This document shows, piece by piece, positions 33,245 to 43,622 of a stretch of DNA of 64,000 bases. Numbering within the stretch: position 1 is the stretch's first letter; each line of letters opens with the position of its first letter. The stretch is taken from positions 49,623,030 to 49,687,029 of the forward strand of contig NC_044560.1 in the NCBI RefSeq assembly GCF_007565055.1, given 5' to 3'. Source of the DNA: Rhinopithecus roxellana. Taxonomy: Eukaryota > Chordata > Mammalia > Primates > Cercopithecidae. A program made the translations under genes and the position numbers. Below the pieces are notes generated by a model. That model did not search any database. It worked only from the letters and a program-made list of their open reading frames with translations, and had not been told where the DNA came from.

Positions 33245-34112
33245 GAATGTATCAGTTGTCTATTGCTGCGTAACAAATCACCCCAAATTTAGTGGACTGA
33301 AGCAGCAACATTCCTCCAGGCCTGGCTTATCAACGGGTGGCTTAGCTGGATCTGTCAGGGTCTGTCACAGTCTGCGGTCGAGAGTTGGCTGGGGCAGCAG
33401 TCATCTCAAGGCTCAACTTGAAGAGAGAAGAGCTCAACCATGTGAGCTTCGAGGGTTCAGTTTCTTGCTGACCATTGGCTGGAGGCCATCTTCAGTTTGT
33501 TGTCATGTGGCTAGGTGCTCTCATGTGGCCTGAGAGCAGCTCATAATGTGATATATTCCTTGAAACAGAACTAGTGAGAAGAACCAGAGAGAGACAGAGA
33601 GCGTGCTAACAAGATGAAAGTCATATTCTTTTATAACCTAATGTTGGAGGTAACATCTCCTCATTTTTGTCATATTCTGTTCTTTAGAAGCAAGTCTGTT
33701 AAAAAGACTTGTTGAAGTCCTAAACCTCAATAGCTCAGAATGTAACCTTATTTGGACATAAGGTCTTTGCAGAGGTAATCAAGTTAAAATAAAGTCACTA
33801 GGGTGGGCCCTAGTCCAATATGACTGGTACGCTTATCAAAAGAAAAAATTTGGAGACAGACATGCATACAAGGAGAACATTGCATACATATTAACCGTAA
33901 GTCAGTCATCTACAAACCATGGGGAGAAGCCTGAAACAGATTCTCCCTCAGAGACCTCAGAAGGTCAAAACTTTGATTTGGGATTTCTGGCCTCCAGGCT
34001 ATGAGGTAATCAATTTCTATTGTCGAAGCCACTCAATTCGTGTGGGACTCTGTTACAGCAGCTCTAGTAAACTAACAAAAGGGATCACTGGGAACCATTT
34101 CAGAAGCTGCCT
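33245..34112 (-). mobile_element. Old MLT1-type LTR, split by a younger MLT1 LTR
   Basis: Left part 33245-33696 reads 'tcagttgtctattgctgcgtaac', 'atctcaaggctcaacttg', 'gcatgtggctag'-like blocks and 'tcatattcttttataacctaatg'. The expected following block 'gggatcactgggaaccatttc' appears only at 34080, after the inserted LTR. Family and orientation are tentative. Confidence 0.6.
33697..34077 (+). mobile_element. MLT1B/C-type solo LTR, sense, nested
   Basis: 'cagaatgtaaccttatttggac', 'tcaagttaaaataaagtcac', 'gtgggccctagtccaatatgac', 'atttctggcctccaggctatg' and 'cagcagctctagtaaactaac'. A short deletion removes part of its 5' end. Confidence 0.82.
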
Positions 34113-34119
34113 GGGATGG

Positions 34120-34633
34120 TTACTTTTATGTGTCAACCCGACTGGCCTAAGAGATGCCCAAATAGCTGATTACCCATTATTTCTGGGTGTGTCTCTGTGG
34201 ATGTCTCCGGAGGAAATTAGCATTTGAATTGGTGGAATGAGTAAAGCAGATGGCCCTCCCCAAAGTGAGTGGGCATCATCCAATCTATTGAGGGCCTGGG
34301 TAGAACAAAAAAGTGGAAGAAGGTAGAATTTGCCCTTCTGTCTGACTGGCTGAGCTCAACACTGGTGTTCTCTTGCCCTTGATGCTCCTGGTTCTCAGGC
34401 CTTCAGACTTGGATGGGAATCTACACCTTTGGCTATAAGACTCTAGGGTCTTCCAACTATACCACCAGCTTGCCAGAGTCTCCAGCTTGCAGATGGCAGA
34501 TGGTGGGACTTCTCCACCTCCATAATTGTGTGAGCTAATACCTTATACAAAATCTCTGTTCCACATAACAAACCTTCACTTGTACCCACAAACCTAAAAT
34601 AAAAGTCAGAAAAAAACTCTCTCCTCTCTCTCT

Positions 34634-34677
<44 letters not shown>

Positions 34678-34735
34678 ATATACATGTATATACTCTGTTA
34701 TTTCTCTGGGGAACTCTGACTGATACCCTGCCTAT
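34120..34735 (+). mobile_element. LTR-like repeat containing a (CT)n(CA)n microsatellite
   Basis: Begins 'gatggttacttttatgtgtcaac' and ends 'tctctggggaactctgactgatac'. Other landmarks: 'tcatccaatctattgagggcc', 'cttgcagatggcagatggtgggac', 'ctccataattgtgtgagc'. This is a common dispersed LTR-type element whose family name I will not guess. Confidence 0.65.
34624..34672 (+). repeat. (CT)n(AC)n microsatellite
   Basis: (CT)7 followed by about 17 AC units, sitting where this LTR-type repeat often carries a CT/TA-rich segment. Minus-strand Cys/Val-repeat ORFs here are artefacts. Confidence 0.95.
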
Positions 34736-34889
34736 CACAGAAGACTAACATCTGGCAGAAATAGCCTGATGCTGAGGAAGGGACTGATTTGGGAGATGAA
34801 TACATGGAAATTTCAGGTGATGATTGATGAACAGAGGGAGAGGATAAGAAAGGGTGTCCGCTGTGCCTGTCTTTATTTGTATAATATGT

Positions 34890-35225
34890 TGATATGGTTT
34901 GGCTGTGTCCCCACCCAAATCTCATCTTGAATTCCCACATGTTGTGGGAGGGACCTGTGGAAGGTAATTGAATCATGGGTGCAGGTCTTTCCTGTGCTGT
35001 TCTCGTGATAGTGAATAGGTCTCATGAGATCTGATGGCTTTATAAGGCAAAGTTTCCCTGCACAAGCTCTCTCTTTTCCTGCTTCCATCCACGTAAGATG
35101 TGACTTGCTCCTTCTTGCCTTCTGCCATGATTATGAGGCTGTAAGTCCAATAAACCTTTTTTTTCTGTATAAATTACCCAGTCTCAGGTATGTCTTTATC
35201 AGCAGCATGAAAATGGACTGATACA
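34890..35225 (+). mobile_element. MST-type MaLR solo LTR, sense
   Basis: 'tgatatggtttggctgtgtccccacc', 'ttgtgggagggacctgtgg', 'ggtaattgaatcatgggtgcagg', 'gatctgatggctttataagg', 'ccaataaaccttttttttctg' and the end 'ggactgataca'. Same family as 19232-19595, opposite orientation. Confidence 0.93.
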
Positions 35226-35539
35226 TGTATGGTCTAGGTAATCATAGTGAGAACTGAGGAATGGATGTTAATTAAGTAGCACTTTGAATGGAATTCAAGT
35301 TGTTAAAGGCAAGGACTGCCTGTAGTTCTGTAGTTCTGATCCCATCAGAGGAAGATGACTGCTCCCCACCATGGCAGAGTGGCCTGGCCTCTTGAATCTT
35401 GCAGTGTCTTGCAACAGGTGAGAATGCTCAGATTCAGCATTAAATGTTTATAAAACTTTTATTCTTATTGGCACTGGGGAAACAGAGGCAAATGATCTTC
35501 CTAGCTCACAAATCTAGCTAGGATCCTGAAAGCCTTCAA
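35226..35539. other. No recognised feature
   Basis: Unassigned sequence between an LTR and an L2. Confidence 0.35.
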
Positions 35540-36114
35540 CAACTGACTGAAGAAAGTACAGGCTCCCTAACGTGGCATGCACACAACCTGGCTCACCTTC
35601 CATGACCCAGCTCAGGCCTAGCCCTTGCTTATGGCTTCTCCCTGTTCTCTTCCCACCATGTTTGACCCACTCTGTCCCACTGACCTGCACTTCCTTCTGT
35701 AGCCATGCTGAACTACACACTTGCAAGTTCCTAAATAAGATGGACCATTTCAGGCTTCTGGGTCATGGCTGCTATTTAATTCTGTCTAGATCTTTCCTTT
35801 CTTTTCTTTTCTATTCTCTTCTTTTCTTTTATCTTCTTTCTCTTTCTTTCTTTCTGTTTTTCTTTCTTTCATTCTTTCTTTCATTCTTTCTTTCTCTGTC
35901 TCTCTCTCCCCCTCCCTCCTTCTCTTCCTCTTTCTCTCTTTCTCTCTCTCCTTCCTTCCTTCCCTCCCTCCCTCCCTCCCTCCCTCCCTCCCTCCCCCTC
36001 CCTCCCCTCCTTTCTCTCTCCCTTCTTCTTTCTTTCTCCCTCCCTCCCTCCCCCCCTCCCTCCAGAAAAGATAAGAAAGAAACGAAGAAAAAGGGAGGGA
36101 GGGAGGGGGAGGGA

Positions 36115-36173
<59 letters not shown>

Positions 36174-36450
36174 TTCTTTCTCTATTTCTTTTCTTCTTTC
36201 TTGGCTAAATTCTACCTTCCCTTCACCACTAAGCTGAAATGAAATCTTCCTCTGTGAAGCCCATCTCACTCCTCTAAGTAGATTCCTTTCCTGTATTCTC
36301 TATTTTGTGGGAGAGAAATGTGTATTAATTTTTTCTATTAGACAGCAAACTCTTTGAAGGTGAGATCTTTGTCTTTTTTGTTGTGTACCTCCAGAATCCA
36401 GTACCTGGCCTAGAGTAGAGCTCAATCAATGTTAGTTTAATTAAATCAGT
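35540..36450 (+). mobile_element. L2 LINE 3' region, sense, split by a microsatellite
   Basis: Left part: 'acaacctggctcaccttcc' and 'ctgacctgcacttccttctg'. Right part, after 36202: 'tgaagcccatctcactcctc', 'agacagcaaactctttgaaggtg', 'ccagtacctggcctagagtag', 'gctcaatcaatgtta'. Together they give L2 order with a 412-bp pyrimidine/purine tract inside. Confidence 0.72.
35791..36202. repeat. Long CT/GA microsatellite with strand switch
   Basis: Nearly pure pyrimidine at 35791-36063 (TTTC, TCTC, CCCT units), then pure purine at 36064-36114 (GAAA then GGGA units), then pyrimidine again (CTTT)n at 36116-36202. The purine block is an inverted copy of the CCCT/CTTT pattern beside it. Long Ser/Leu/Phe or Lys/Glu/Arg ORFs (35572-36237 +, 35829-36269 -) are artefacts of composition. 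Confidence 0.96.
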
Positions 36451-36589
36451 GATTGAAGAAACAAGTGGGCACAAAATATAATTCTTATACCCATGAGAGG
36501 CAAGTAAATAAGCAGTTCCATAGCAAAGGTTCAAATACTTTATAGCTAAATTCTAAATGAGGATAGAGGAGAGAACATGTGCAATTTGC

Positions 36590-36990
36590 CTGGGGAAAGT
36601 GGAGAAAAACCAGGGACAGCATCCTGGGGAAAAGGACACTTATACTGAGTCTTGAAGGAGACCATGGGTTCATGCTATGGATGGGGGAAGGCATTTCCAG
36701 CTTAGGGACTGATGCGTGCACAGGCATGGAGACAGAAGAGAGCTCACTGACTCATCAGGGAAGACGTGTCCTGAAACACAGTGGAGCTGGGCAAGTGAAG
36801 AGCACAGACAGTTCACAGGCACCTGCAGGATCCTGGAGGCCCGGAATACTATCTTAAGAAAGATGATGACTCCATTGCTGAGTCATTGAATGCCAAACAT
36901 GAAGAACTTGATGTGGGTCAAAGAGAATTTTGTTTAAGAATGGGCCATGCCAGAGGCTCATGTCATGGAACCTGTACTCATGGCCACCTT
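36590..36990 (-). mobile_element. L2 LINE fragment, antisense
   Basis: 'tactgagtcttgaaggagacc', 'ggaaggcatttccagcttagg', 'gcgtgcacaggcatggag' follow antisense L2. Confidence 0.65.
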
Positions 36991-37339
36991 TACTCAAGCA
37001 AATGATGGGTGGTGGGGATGGCAAGGTTGGGGGTTCTGTGGACAGGCTGGTTCTGAAAAGAGAAGGGGCAGAGATGCTGAGCTGGGCGATCAGATCAGGT
37101 GCTTTTCCCAGGGAGAAACTAGAACTCTTTTTCACACACCTGGTCCTTCTGGGAGAAAGCAGAGGTCTTCTCTCTTCTCATCCACCCTTCCCTCTCCTGG
37201 GCCTGACATATAGCAAAGCCAGAATAGTAGGTTAGACAGAGTTTCTCTGGGCATATCTGCTATGGGAAACGTTCTCAGACAGTTCCCCAATCAGGCCCTG
37301 GTTACCTGTCCCTGCTCTGTGCCTACACAGTTCCCTGAA
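36991..37339. other. No recognised feature
   Basis: Unassigned, moderately G-rich; several overlapping short ORFs without domains. Confidence 0.35.
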
Positions 37340-37525
37340 CTTACCTGCAACACTGGCACACGTCTTACTGCATTGAAATGTCCCGTTGTCTTCTCTGTCT
37401 TCCATACTATACTGCGAGTCCCCTGAGAGCAGAGTGTCACAAGTTGGTACGCTTTTGGATGCCCAGATCTTAGTGTAGAGTCTGGTGCAGGTTTGGAATA
37501 CATGACAGGATTGAATGAGTGAACA
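37340..37525 (+). mobile_element. L2-like fragment, sense
   Basis: 'ctgcgagtcccctgagagcagag' and 'tagagtctggtgcaggtttgg' then 'gattgaatgagtg' resemble the L2 3' end. Confidence 0.55.
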
Positions 37526-39007
37526 CAACTAACTTGCTTTGGTTTGTAAACTCAGGTCCTGTGCTTGGCTCTGTGAAAATTCCTATTTCTTCCTTATTCT
37601 GTTCCTCAGTGTCACCTGTCTGGTAAGGTCACATGCTCAGGACAAATAAGTCCAGTGACTGTATGAGGGGGTAGGAGCCTTGGCAGGCTGGTCAGGCCCA
37701 ACGGCAGAGGCCCAAGGGGCCAGCTGGAACGCACGTGATGTAATCACATCTCCAGGCCTGGTATTAGACCCTTCTAATTTGGTTTTGAAAACATGTGGTT
37801 TTGTCCTTGTTCAAATATTGATTTTAAGTAACTTGAGCCTGGCAGAAAAGGCTCTGCCCCGGCCAGCGGGGCTGTTTGTTGCCTTAATGACATTTCTGTG
37901 TGTTTGTATAACACGAACTGGCAGTCGAGTCATTGCTCTCAGGGAAGATTTACGGGACTTTACACTTTGGAAGATATTGAGGCAAACTGTTGATGAAGGC
38001 CTAGGGCATAAATCAGACCCACTCAGGCCAACAAAGGACACTTTGGAAACTTTGCCAACTGCCTTCTCCCCTCATGTACAGTGAAGGGTTTGAATTAGGT
38101 CAGCTGGTTTCGGAGCATTTGCTCTATAATCCTTGGGTTTCACAGAGGAGTTTTGGGGAGGCAGGGAAGAGGGGTGTTTTGGGTGGGATGCTGGGCAGTG
38201 CAGGGTTCCACAGCCTTCCAGAACTTTATTGGTTTCATAACTGGGGTTCTTACCAGATTTATGCAGGTAAAAATAAAATGTTTGAAAACCACAAGAGTAG
38301 AAGACTGTGACATCCCTTCCAGACCTAAAACTCTAGCATTGAATTACCCTGTGTCCCAACAGGAAACATCCCGCTCAAATGAGGTTACTGAGAAGAGTTT
38401 GATGAAGGGACTATTAACAAAGGTATGAATGGAATTCAGGGAAATAAATACAGGACGGTTAAGTACCAGGGGCAGGTAGCAGAGCCCTTAGAGAGAGCAA
38501 GAGCTATGCTTGGGCTTTGGCAGAGGACCGCCTGATGGAAGTCAAGGCCTTTGTTAGAGGAACATGGCCACTGAGAACCTGTGGCCCTACATGAGGAGAC
38601 CAGGGAATATATACCCTAATCTCTCTCTCTCTTGCCTTCAGCTGTCCTGAGGATGCCTTCTGTTTGCCAAACTGGACTGAAATCCAGAGGGTTGATGTGG
38701 TGTACGGGTGGTAGGCTCCTGGGCCCCACAGAGACTGAGGATGGAGAGTGAATTTGCAGGAGTGAATGGAAACTACCCAGCTTATATCAGGAGCTTTGCA
38801 GTCCACTGCAAGGTGGCAGGAGGTAGAAGGTTGTGCTTCTCCTTGACCTTCTGTCAGTTGACAACCTTCATCTCAGGTCTTCAGCTACCCTGTTGCTATT
38901 TTTAATCAAATGGGAGTTTGGTGAGCTCTTCAAATCTCTTCCAGCACTGCGAAAATGATTTTATGTCTACCTGAACAGGGGAATGCTGGTTAGTAGAGTT
39001 TAAAGGG
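37526..39007. other. Repeat-free block (about 1.5 kb)
   Basis: The longest part of the window, along with 13.6-15.0 kb, in which I recognise no interspersed or simple repeat. It holds an E-box-like cacgtg at about 37733 next to 'tgatgtaatc' and several short ORFs (for example 37680-38084 +, 134 codons) without domains. Possible regulatory or conserved DNA; unproven. Confidence 0.4.
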
Positions 39008-39260
39008 AAATAGTAAAGGATATTGACTAAGAACATAGACGTTGAGGTTGTACGTAATTGGGTTTTGATATTGGTTCCATCTCTTAATACCTGGGTGACT
39101 TTGGGAAAGTCCCATCACCTCTTAAGCCTTAGTTTCTCATTGGTGAAATGGAGACAATCATAATACTTTACAGCATTGTGCCAATGACAAAATGAATTAA
39201 AACATATAATGCACTTAGGATTAAACACATGGTTAGCAATCATTTGGTAGAAGCTATTAT
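39008..39260 (+). mobile_element. MIR SINE, sense, near complete
   Basis: 'tgactaagaacatagacgttg', 'cctgggtgactttgggaaagtc', 'gccttagtttctcattggtg' and 'cacttaggattaaacacatgg'. Confidence 0.82.
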
Positions 39261-40230
39261 TCTCAGATGAGAGCTCACTGGAAAATATTCTCTTATACAT
39301 AGCCCCAACACATTCTTCATTCTTTATTGATTTTTGCATGCTTATTTCTTCTTTAATCCTCTATCTTCAAATTTTCTGGTCAAAATCCAGCAATTTGGAG
39401 GGAGTTCTCTTGGGTTGGTACAAAAAGACATTTAATGATCTCACCTGCAACCCTTGAGCTGACCAGGCTACCTCAAACTTCAATGTCTGCCCTTGGGAAA
39501 ATCTTATTACCTATCCAAGACTCCAGTCCTCCAGCTCAGTCATTCTTGGTCATCACAACAAACTGTGACATCTTCAGGGCTTGCCAAAGTATCCTAGAGC
39601 ACCAGATGAGCTCAGCAAGTCCTTGCTATCTCTCTTCAGCCATATAAGGTTCAGCCAGGGCAGGCTAGCCCCAGCTGTGCTCCCTGGCACATAAAATTAA
39701 AAATATTGTCAAAGCCAAAACAAAGAGAGTAGTGGGCATGGGTGACCCAAGGCAGTAGCTTCCTCCTCCTCATTCTACCAAATGCCATTCCCCTGGGTCC
39801 TGGGGAGACAAATGATCAGTTCACATCTCAGCTGCTGGCCCTGATTGTAAGTCTGCACAATTTACCTTGGCTCTCACTGGCACTGAGAATGAGGTCATTG
39901 AAAGAGGGAGACAGTGTAGAAGACCTCTGGAAGGGCAGCAGTAAAACACGCTGTCAAGAGGCAGGAGAGAACCCTTGAATCATGGGGTCCTTGGCAGCTG
40001 TCTTTGAGAGGTAAATAACTTCATAAAGTACTTGCCTGGAAGATGAAATGTGTGATTTTATGCATACCAAAGGCCATCTCCAAACTCTTTTCTCATTTAG
40101 TTATTTTTATTGAATCAATTTCCTTAAGACTCAGGAGTACAGTGTGGTAGAAATGACCAAGAACTAGGATGGTGAGAGGAAATGTAATAGATTGTCAGAG
40201 CCAAACAGGCTGGCTGGGTCATCCAGTCCA
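39261..40230. other. No recognised feature
   Basis: About 970 bp unassigned; no supported gene. Confidence 0.35.
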
Positions 40231-40460
40231 TGCCTACCTTTCCCCCTCACTCTCCATGTGCCAACCCTGCTGGGCTTCTCCTGGTTCCTCCACCCACCAG
40301 CCTCTCACAACTGAGACCTGCACCCTCTCACTACTTTTTCTGGGAAGCTCTTCCTTGCCATTCGTCCCTTTGCTAATTCCCTCACATTCTTCAAAATCTC
40401 AGTTTTTACGGCACTTCTTCAGGATCCTTCCCTCATTCCCCATGTTGTTATTTTTTCCTC
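40231..40460 (+). mobile_element. L2-like fragment, sense
   Basis: 'tttttctgggaagctcttccttgcc', 'tcacattcttcaaaatctcag', 'cggcacttcttcaggatcc' resemble sense L2. Confidence 0.5.
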
Positions 40461-40617
40461 CCTGATGGCTGAATTACAATTGCTGTTCTTGGAGTCTGAG
40501 CAGCCATTTTGGACTATAAGGTAGAAGCTAAAACCTGTCGATGGCAGAATTTGGAGACAGAAAGAGCCTGGATGCCTCCTGCCCTAACGTTTTCAGAAAG
40601 CTGACTGTCAGTTCTGA

Positions 40618-41160
40618 TTTCTCACCCCTGGATTTCTTTTAATTGAGGTAAAATTTACATAAAATAAAATTAACCATTAACCATTTCAAAGTGTACAATT
40701 CAGTGCATTTAATGTATGTACTATACTGTACAGATGTCACCTCTGTTCAATTCCAGGGCATCTTAATCACCTCAAAAGGAAACAGCATACCCAGTAAGCA
40801 GTCACTGTCCATCTACCTCTGCTCAGTCCCTGGCAACCACCAGTCTGCTTTCTGTCTCTATGGATTTGCCGATGATAGACATTTCATACAAACAGAATTG
40901 TATGACATGTGACCATTTGAGTTTGTTTTCTTTTACTTAGCGTGTTTTTGAGGCTCGTCCACATTATATCACATATCAGTACTTTGTTCATTTTTTATGG
41001 CTGAATAATATTCCATGGTATAAATATACCACCTTTTGATCATCCATTAATTTGTTGATTGGACAATGATAGACTGGATTAAGAAAATGTGGCACATATA
41101 CATTTTAGATATCGTGAATAGTGTTGTTACAAACATTTGTCTACAAGTATCTCTAAATTT
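40618..41160 (-). mobile_element. L1M fragment, antisense, with an inverted L1 patch
   Basis: 'aaagtgtacaattcagtgc', 'ccctggcaaccaccagtctgc', 'tttctgtctctatggatttgcc', 'atggctgaataatattccatgg' are antisense L1M. At 41064-41102 the orientation flips: 'caatgatagactggattaag' and 'aaaatgtggcacatatac' are sense L1 ORF2 sequence. Confidence 0.8.
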
Positions 41161-41882
41161 CTTTTATATAACACAGAAATACATTTCTGTTTATCTCATT
41201 TTTATTTGTCTTATCTGTCACCCTCAAATTATACTTTAGCTGAGACAAGGGATCTAACAAGTATGATTTTAAAATTTGTATTTTCTCCTTATCTATCCTG
41301 TCTGGAAGGAAATAGTACCAAGAAGCAGAAAGACCTTTGTATCGTTTTCACTCCACCACGATTTCCTGTGTTTCTTTGCACCTCAGCAACATTATCTATA
41401 AATGGGGATAACCAGGCCCCTGAAGGCAGAAGTCGAAGTGAGATGATCTCTTGAGGTCTCTTCTATTCGATTCTTCAAAGTATGGTTTGAAAGGTCACAA
41501 GAAGCAGTGTAACTTTCTTTGGAACACTTTTGCTAATTCATCCTCTTTCTTTTTGAGCTGGGTTTTTTGCTTTTTATCCTTGCCCTGTTGCATCTCTAAA
41601 ATGATATTTTTTTAATAATGCATCTTAAATTCATTGTGTACATGTCTGTTTTCTTGGTAGAGCATACAATCTTGAAAAATAAGTCCTTTAAATGCAGCCT
41701 GCTCTTTCAAACAAATCAAGCACATAAAAAGCCACACAACAACAACAACAACAACAACAATAACAATTCCAGGTGTTTCATCTCATCCAACTTCTTGTCA
41801 TTTCTAAGGCCTTCTGTTCCCTTGGGACTTGGTATCTAGGTTTTGCTATCTTTTCTAGTTCTCCTTGATGAAGATACTATTC
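41161..41882. other. No recognised feature apart from (AAC)n at 41737-41766
   Basis: Unassigned; the (AAC)n run has about 10 units. Confidence 0.45.
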
Positions 41883-42724
41883 TTTTTTTTTTTTTTTTTT
41901 AAATTCAGGTACACTATTTTACCTTACTGTACTTTAAGTTCTGGGATACATTTGCTGAATGTGCAGGTTTGTTACATAGGTATACACATGCCATGGTTGT
42001 TTGCTGCACCCACAACCCGTCATCTACATTAGGTATTTCTTCTAATGTTATCCCTCCCCTAGGCCGCCACCCCCTGACAGGTACTGGTGTGTGATGTTCC
42101 CCTCCCTGTGTCCCTGTGTTCTTTTTCAGCACCCACTTATGAGTAAGAACATGTGGTATTTGGTTTTCTGTTCCTGTGTTAGTTTGCTGAGAATGATGGC
42201 TTCCAGCTTCATGTATATCCCTGCAAAGGACATGAACTCATCCTTTTTTATGGCTGCATAGTATTCCATGGTGTATATGTGCCACATTTTCTTTATCCAG
42301 TCTATCATTGATGGGCATTTGTGTTGGTTCCAAGTCTCTGCTATTGTGAACAGTGCTTCAATACACATACGTGTGCATGTGTCTTTATAGCAGAATGATT
42401 TATAATCCTTTGGGTATTTACTCAGTAATGGGATTGCTGGGTCAAATGGCATTTCTGGTTCTAGATCCTTGAGGAATTGCCACACTGTCTTCCACAATGG
42501 TTGAACTAATTTACACTCCCACCAACAGTGTAAAAGCGTTTCTATTTCTCCACATCCTTTCCAGCATCTGTGGTTTCCTGACTTTTTAATGATTGCCATT
42601 CTAACTGGCATAAGATGGTATCTCATTGTGGTTTTGATTTGCATTTCTCTAATGACCAGTGATGATGAGCTTTTTTTCCATATGTTTATTGGGCGCATAA
42701 GTGTCTTCTTTCAAGAAGTGTCTG

Positions 42725-43001
42725 GGCCGGGTGCGGTGGCTCATGCCTGTAATTGCACCTCTTTGGGAGGCTGAGGCAGGTAGATCACAAGGTCAGGAGA
42801 TTAAGATCATCCTGGTTAACACGGTGAAACCTCGTCTCTACTAAAAATACAAAAAATTAGCCAGGCGTGGTGGCAGGCGCCTGTAGTCCCAGCTACTCGG
42901 GAGGCTGAGGCAGGAGAATGGCAAGAACCTGGGAGGCGGAGCTTGCAGTGAGCCGAGATCACGCCACTGCACTCCAGCCTGGGCAACAGAGTGAGACTCC
43001 G

Positions 43002-43036
<35 letters not shown>
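42725..43036 (+). mobile_element. AluY-type SINE, sense, inserted in L1
   Basis: 'ggccgggtgcggtggctcatgcc' through 'ggcggagcttgcagtgagccgag', a Y-type feature, to a long A-tail (43003-43036). The 9-bp duplication aagtgtctg lies at 42716-42724 and 43037-43045, within the L1. Confidence 0.95.
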
Positions 43037-43040
<4 letters not shown>

Positions 43041-43350
43041 GTCTGTTCATATCCTCTGCCCACTTTTTGATGGGGTTGTTTGTTTTTTCTTGTAAATTTG
43101 TTGGAGTTCCTTATAGATTCTGTATATTAGTTATTTCTTAGATGGATAGACTGCAAAATTTTCCTCCCATTCTGTAGGTTGCCTGTTCACTCTGATCATA
43201 GTTTCCTTTGCTGTGCAGAAGGTCTTTAGTTTAATGAGATCCTATTTGTCAATTTTGGCTTTTGTTGCCATTGCTTTTGGTGTTTTAGTCATGAAGTCTT
43301 TGCCCATGCCTATGTCCTGAATGGTATTACCGAGGTTTTCTTCTAGGGTT

Positions 43351-43535
43351 TTTATGGTTTTAGGTCTTACGTTTTAGTCTTTAATCCATCTTGAGTTAAT
43401 TTTTATATAAGGAAGGGGTCCAGTTTCAGTTTTCTCCAGGTATTGGTTTTATGGTTTTAGGTCTTACGTTTTAGTCTTTAATCCATCTTGAGTTAATTTT
43501 TATATAAGGAAGGGGTCCAGTTTCAGTTTTCTCCA
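43351..43535. repeat. Perfect 88-bp direct duplication, 97-bp period
   Basis: Copy 1 (43351-43438) and copy 2 (43448-43535) are identical base for base, separated by 9 bases (ggtattggt). The unit is L1 ORF2 sequence starting tttatggttttaggtcttac and ending cagtttcagttttctcca. It breaks the ORF2 frame. Confidence 0.95.
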
Positions 43536-43555
43536 TATGGCTAGCCAGTTTTCCC

Positions 43556-43622
43556 AACATTTTAATTAAAAATTTTAATTTAAAAAAATGGGAATTTTAA
43601 TTTAAAAAATCCCATTTTTTAA
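43556..43622. repeat. AT-rich palindromic insertion in L1
   Basis: Where the related L1 at about 3905-3930 has a short 'ccatttattaaataggg', this copy has extra AT-rich sequence. It contains aaaaaatggga (about 43583-43593) and its exact reverse complement tcccatttttt (about 43610-43620), and two copies of attttaatttaaaaaa. Confidence 0.85.

Noticed and set aside
34443..34738. Cys/Val-rich minus-strand ORFs
   Set aside because: Translation of the (AC)n microsatellite within an LTR-type repeat.
35572..36269. Long ORFs of 221 and 146 codons on opposite strands
   Set aside because: They lie in the CT/GA microsatellite and encode only Ser/Phe/Leu or Lys/Glu/Arg runs; pure composition effect.
37680..38084. 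134-codon plus-strand ORF in the repeat-free block
   Set aside because: No motif, signal or splice context recognised; overlapped by an antisense ORF. Retained only as part of the repeat-free block.
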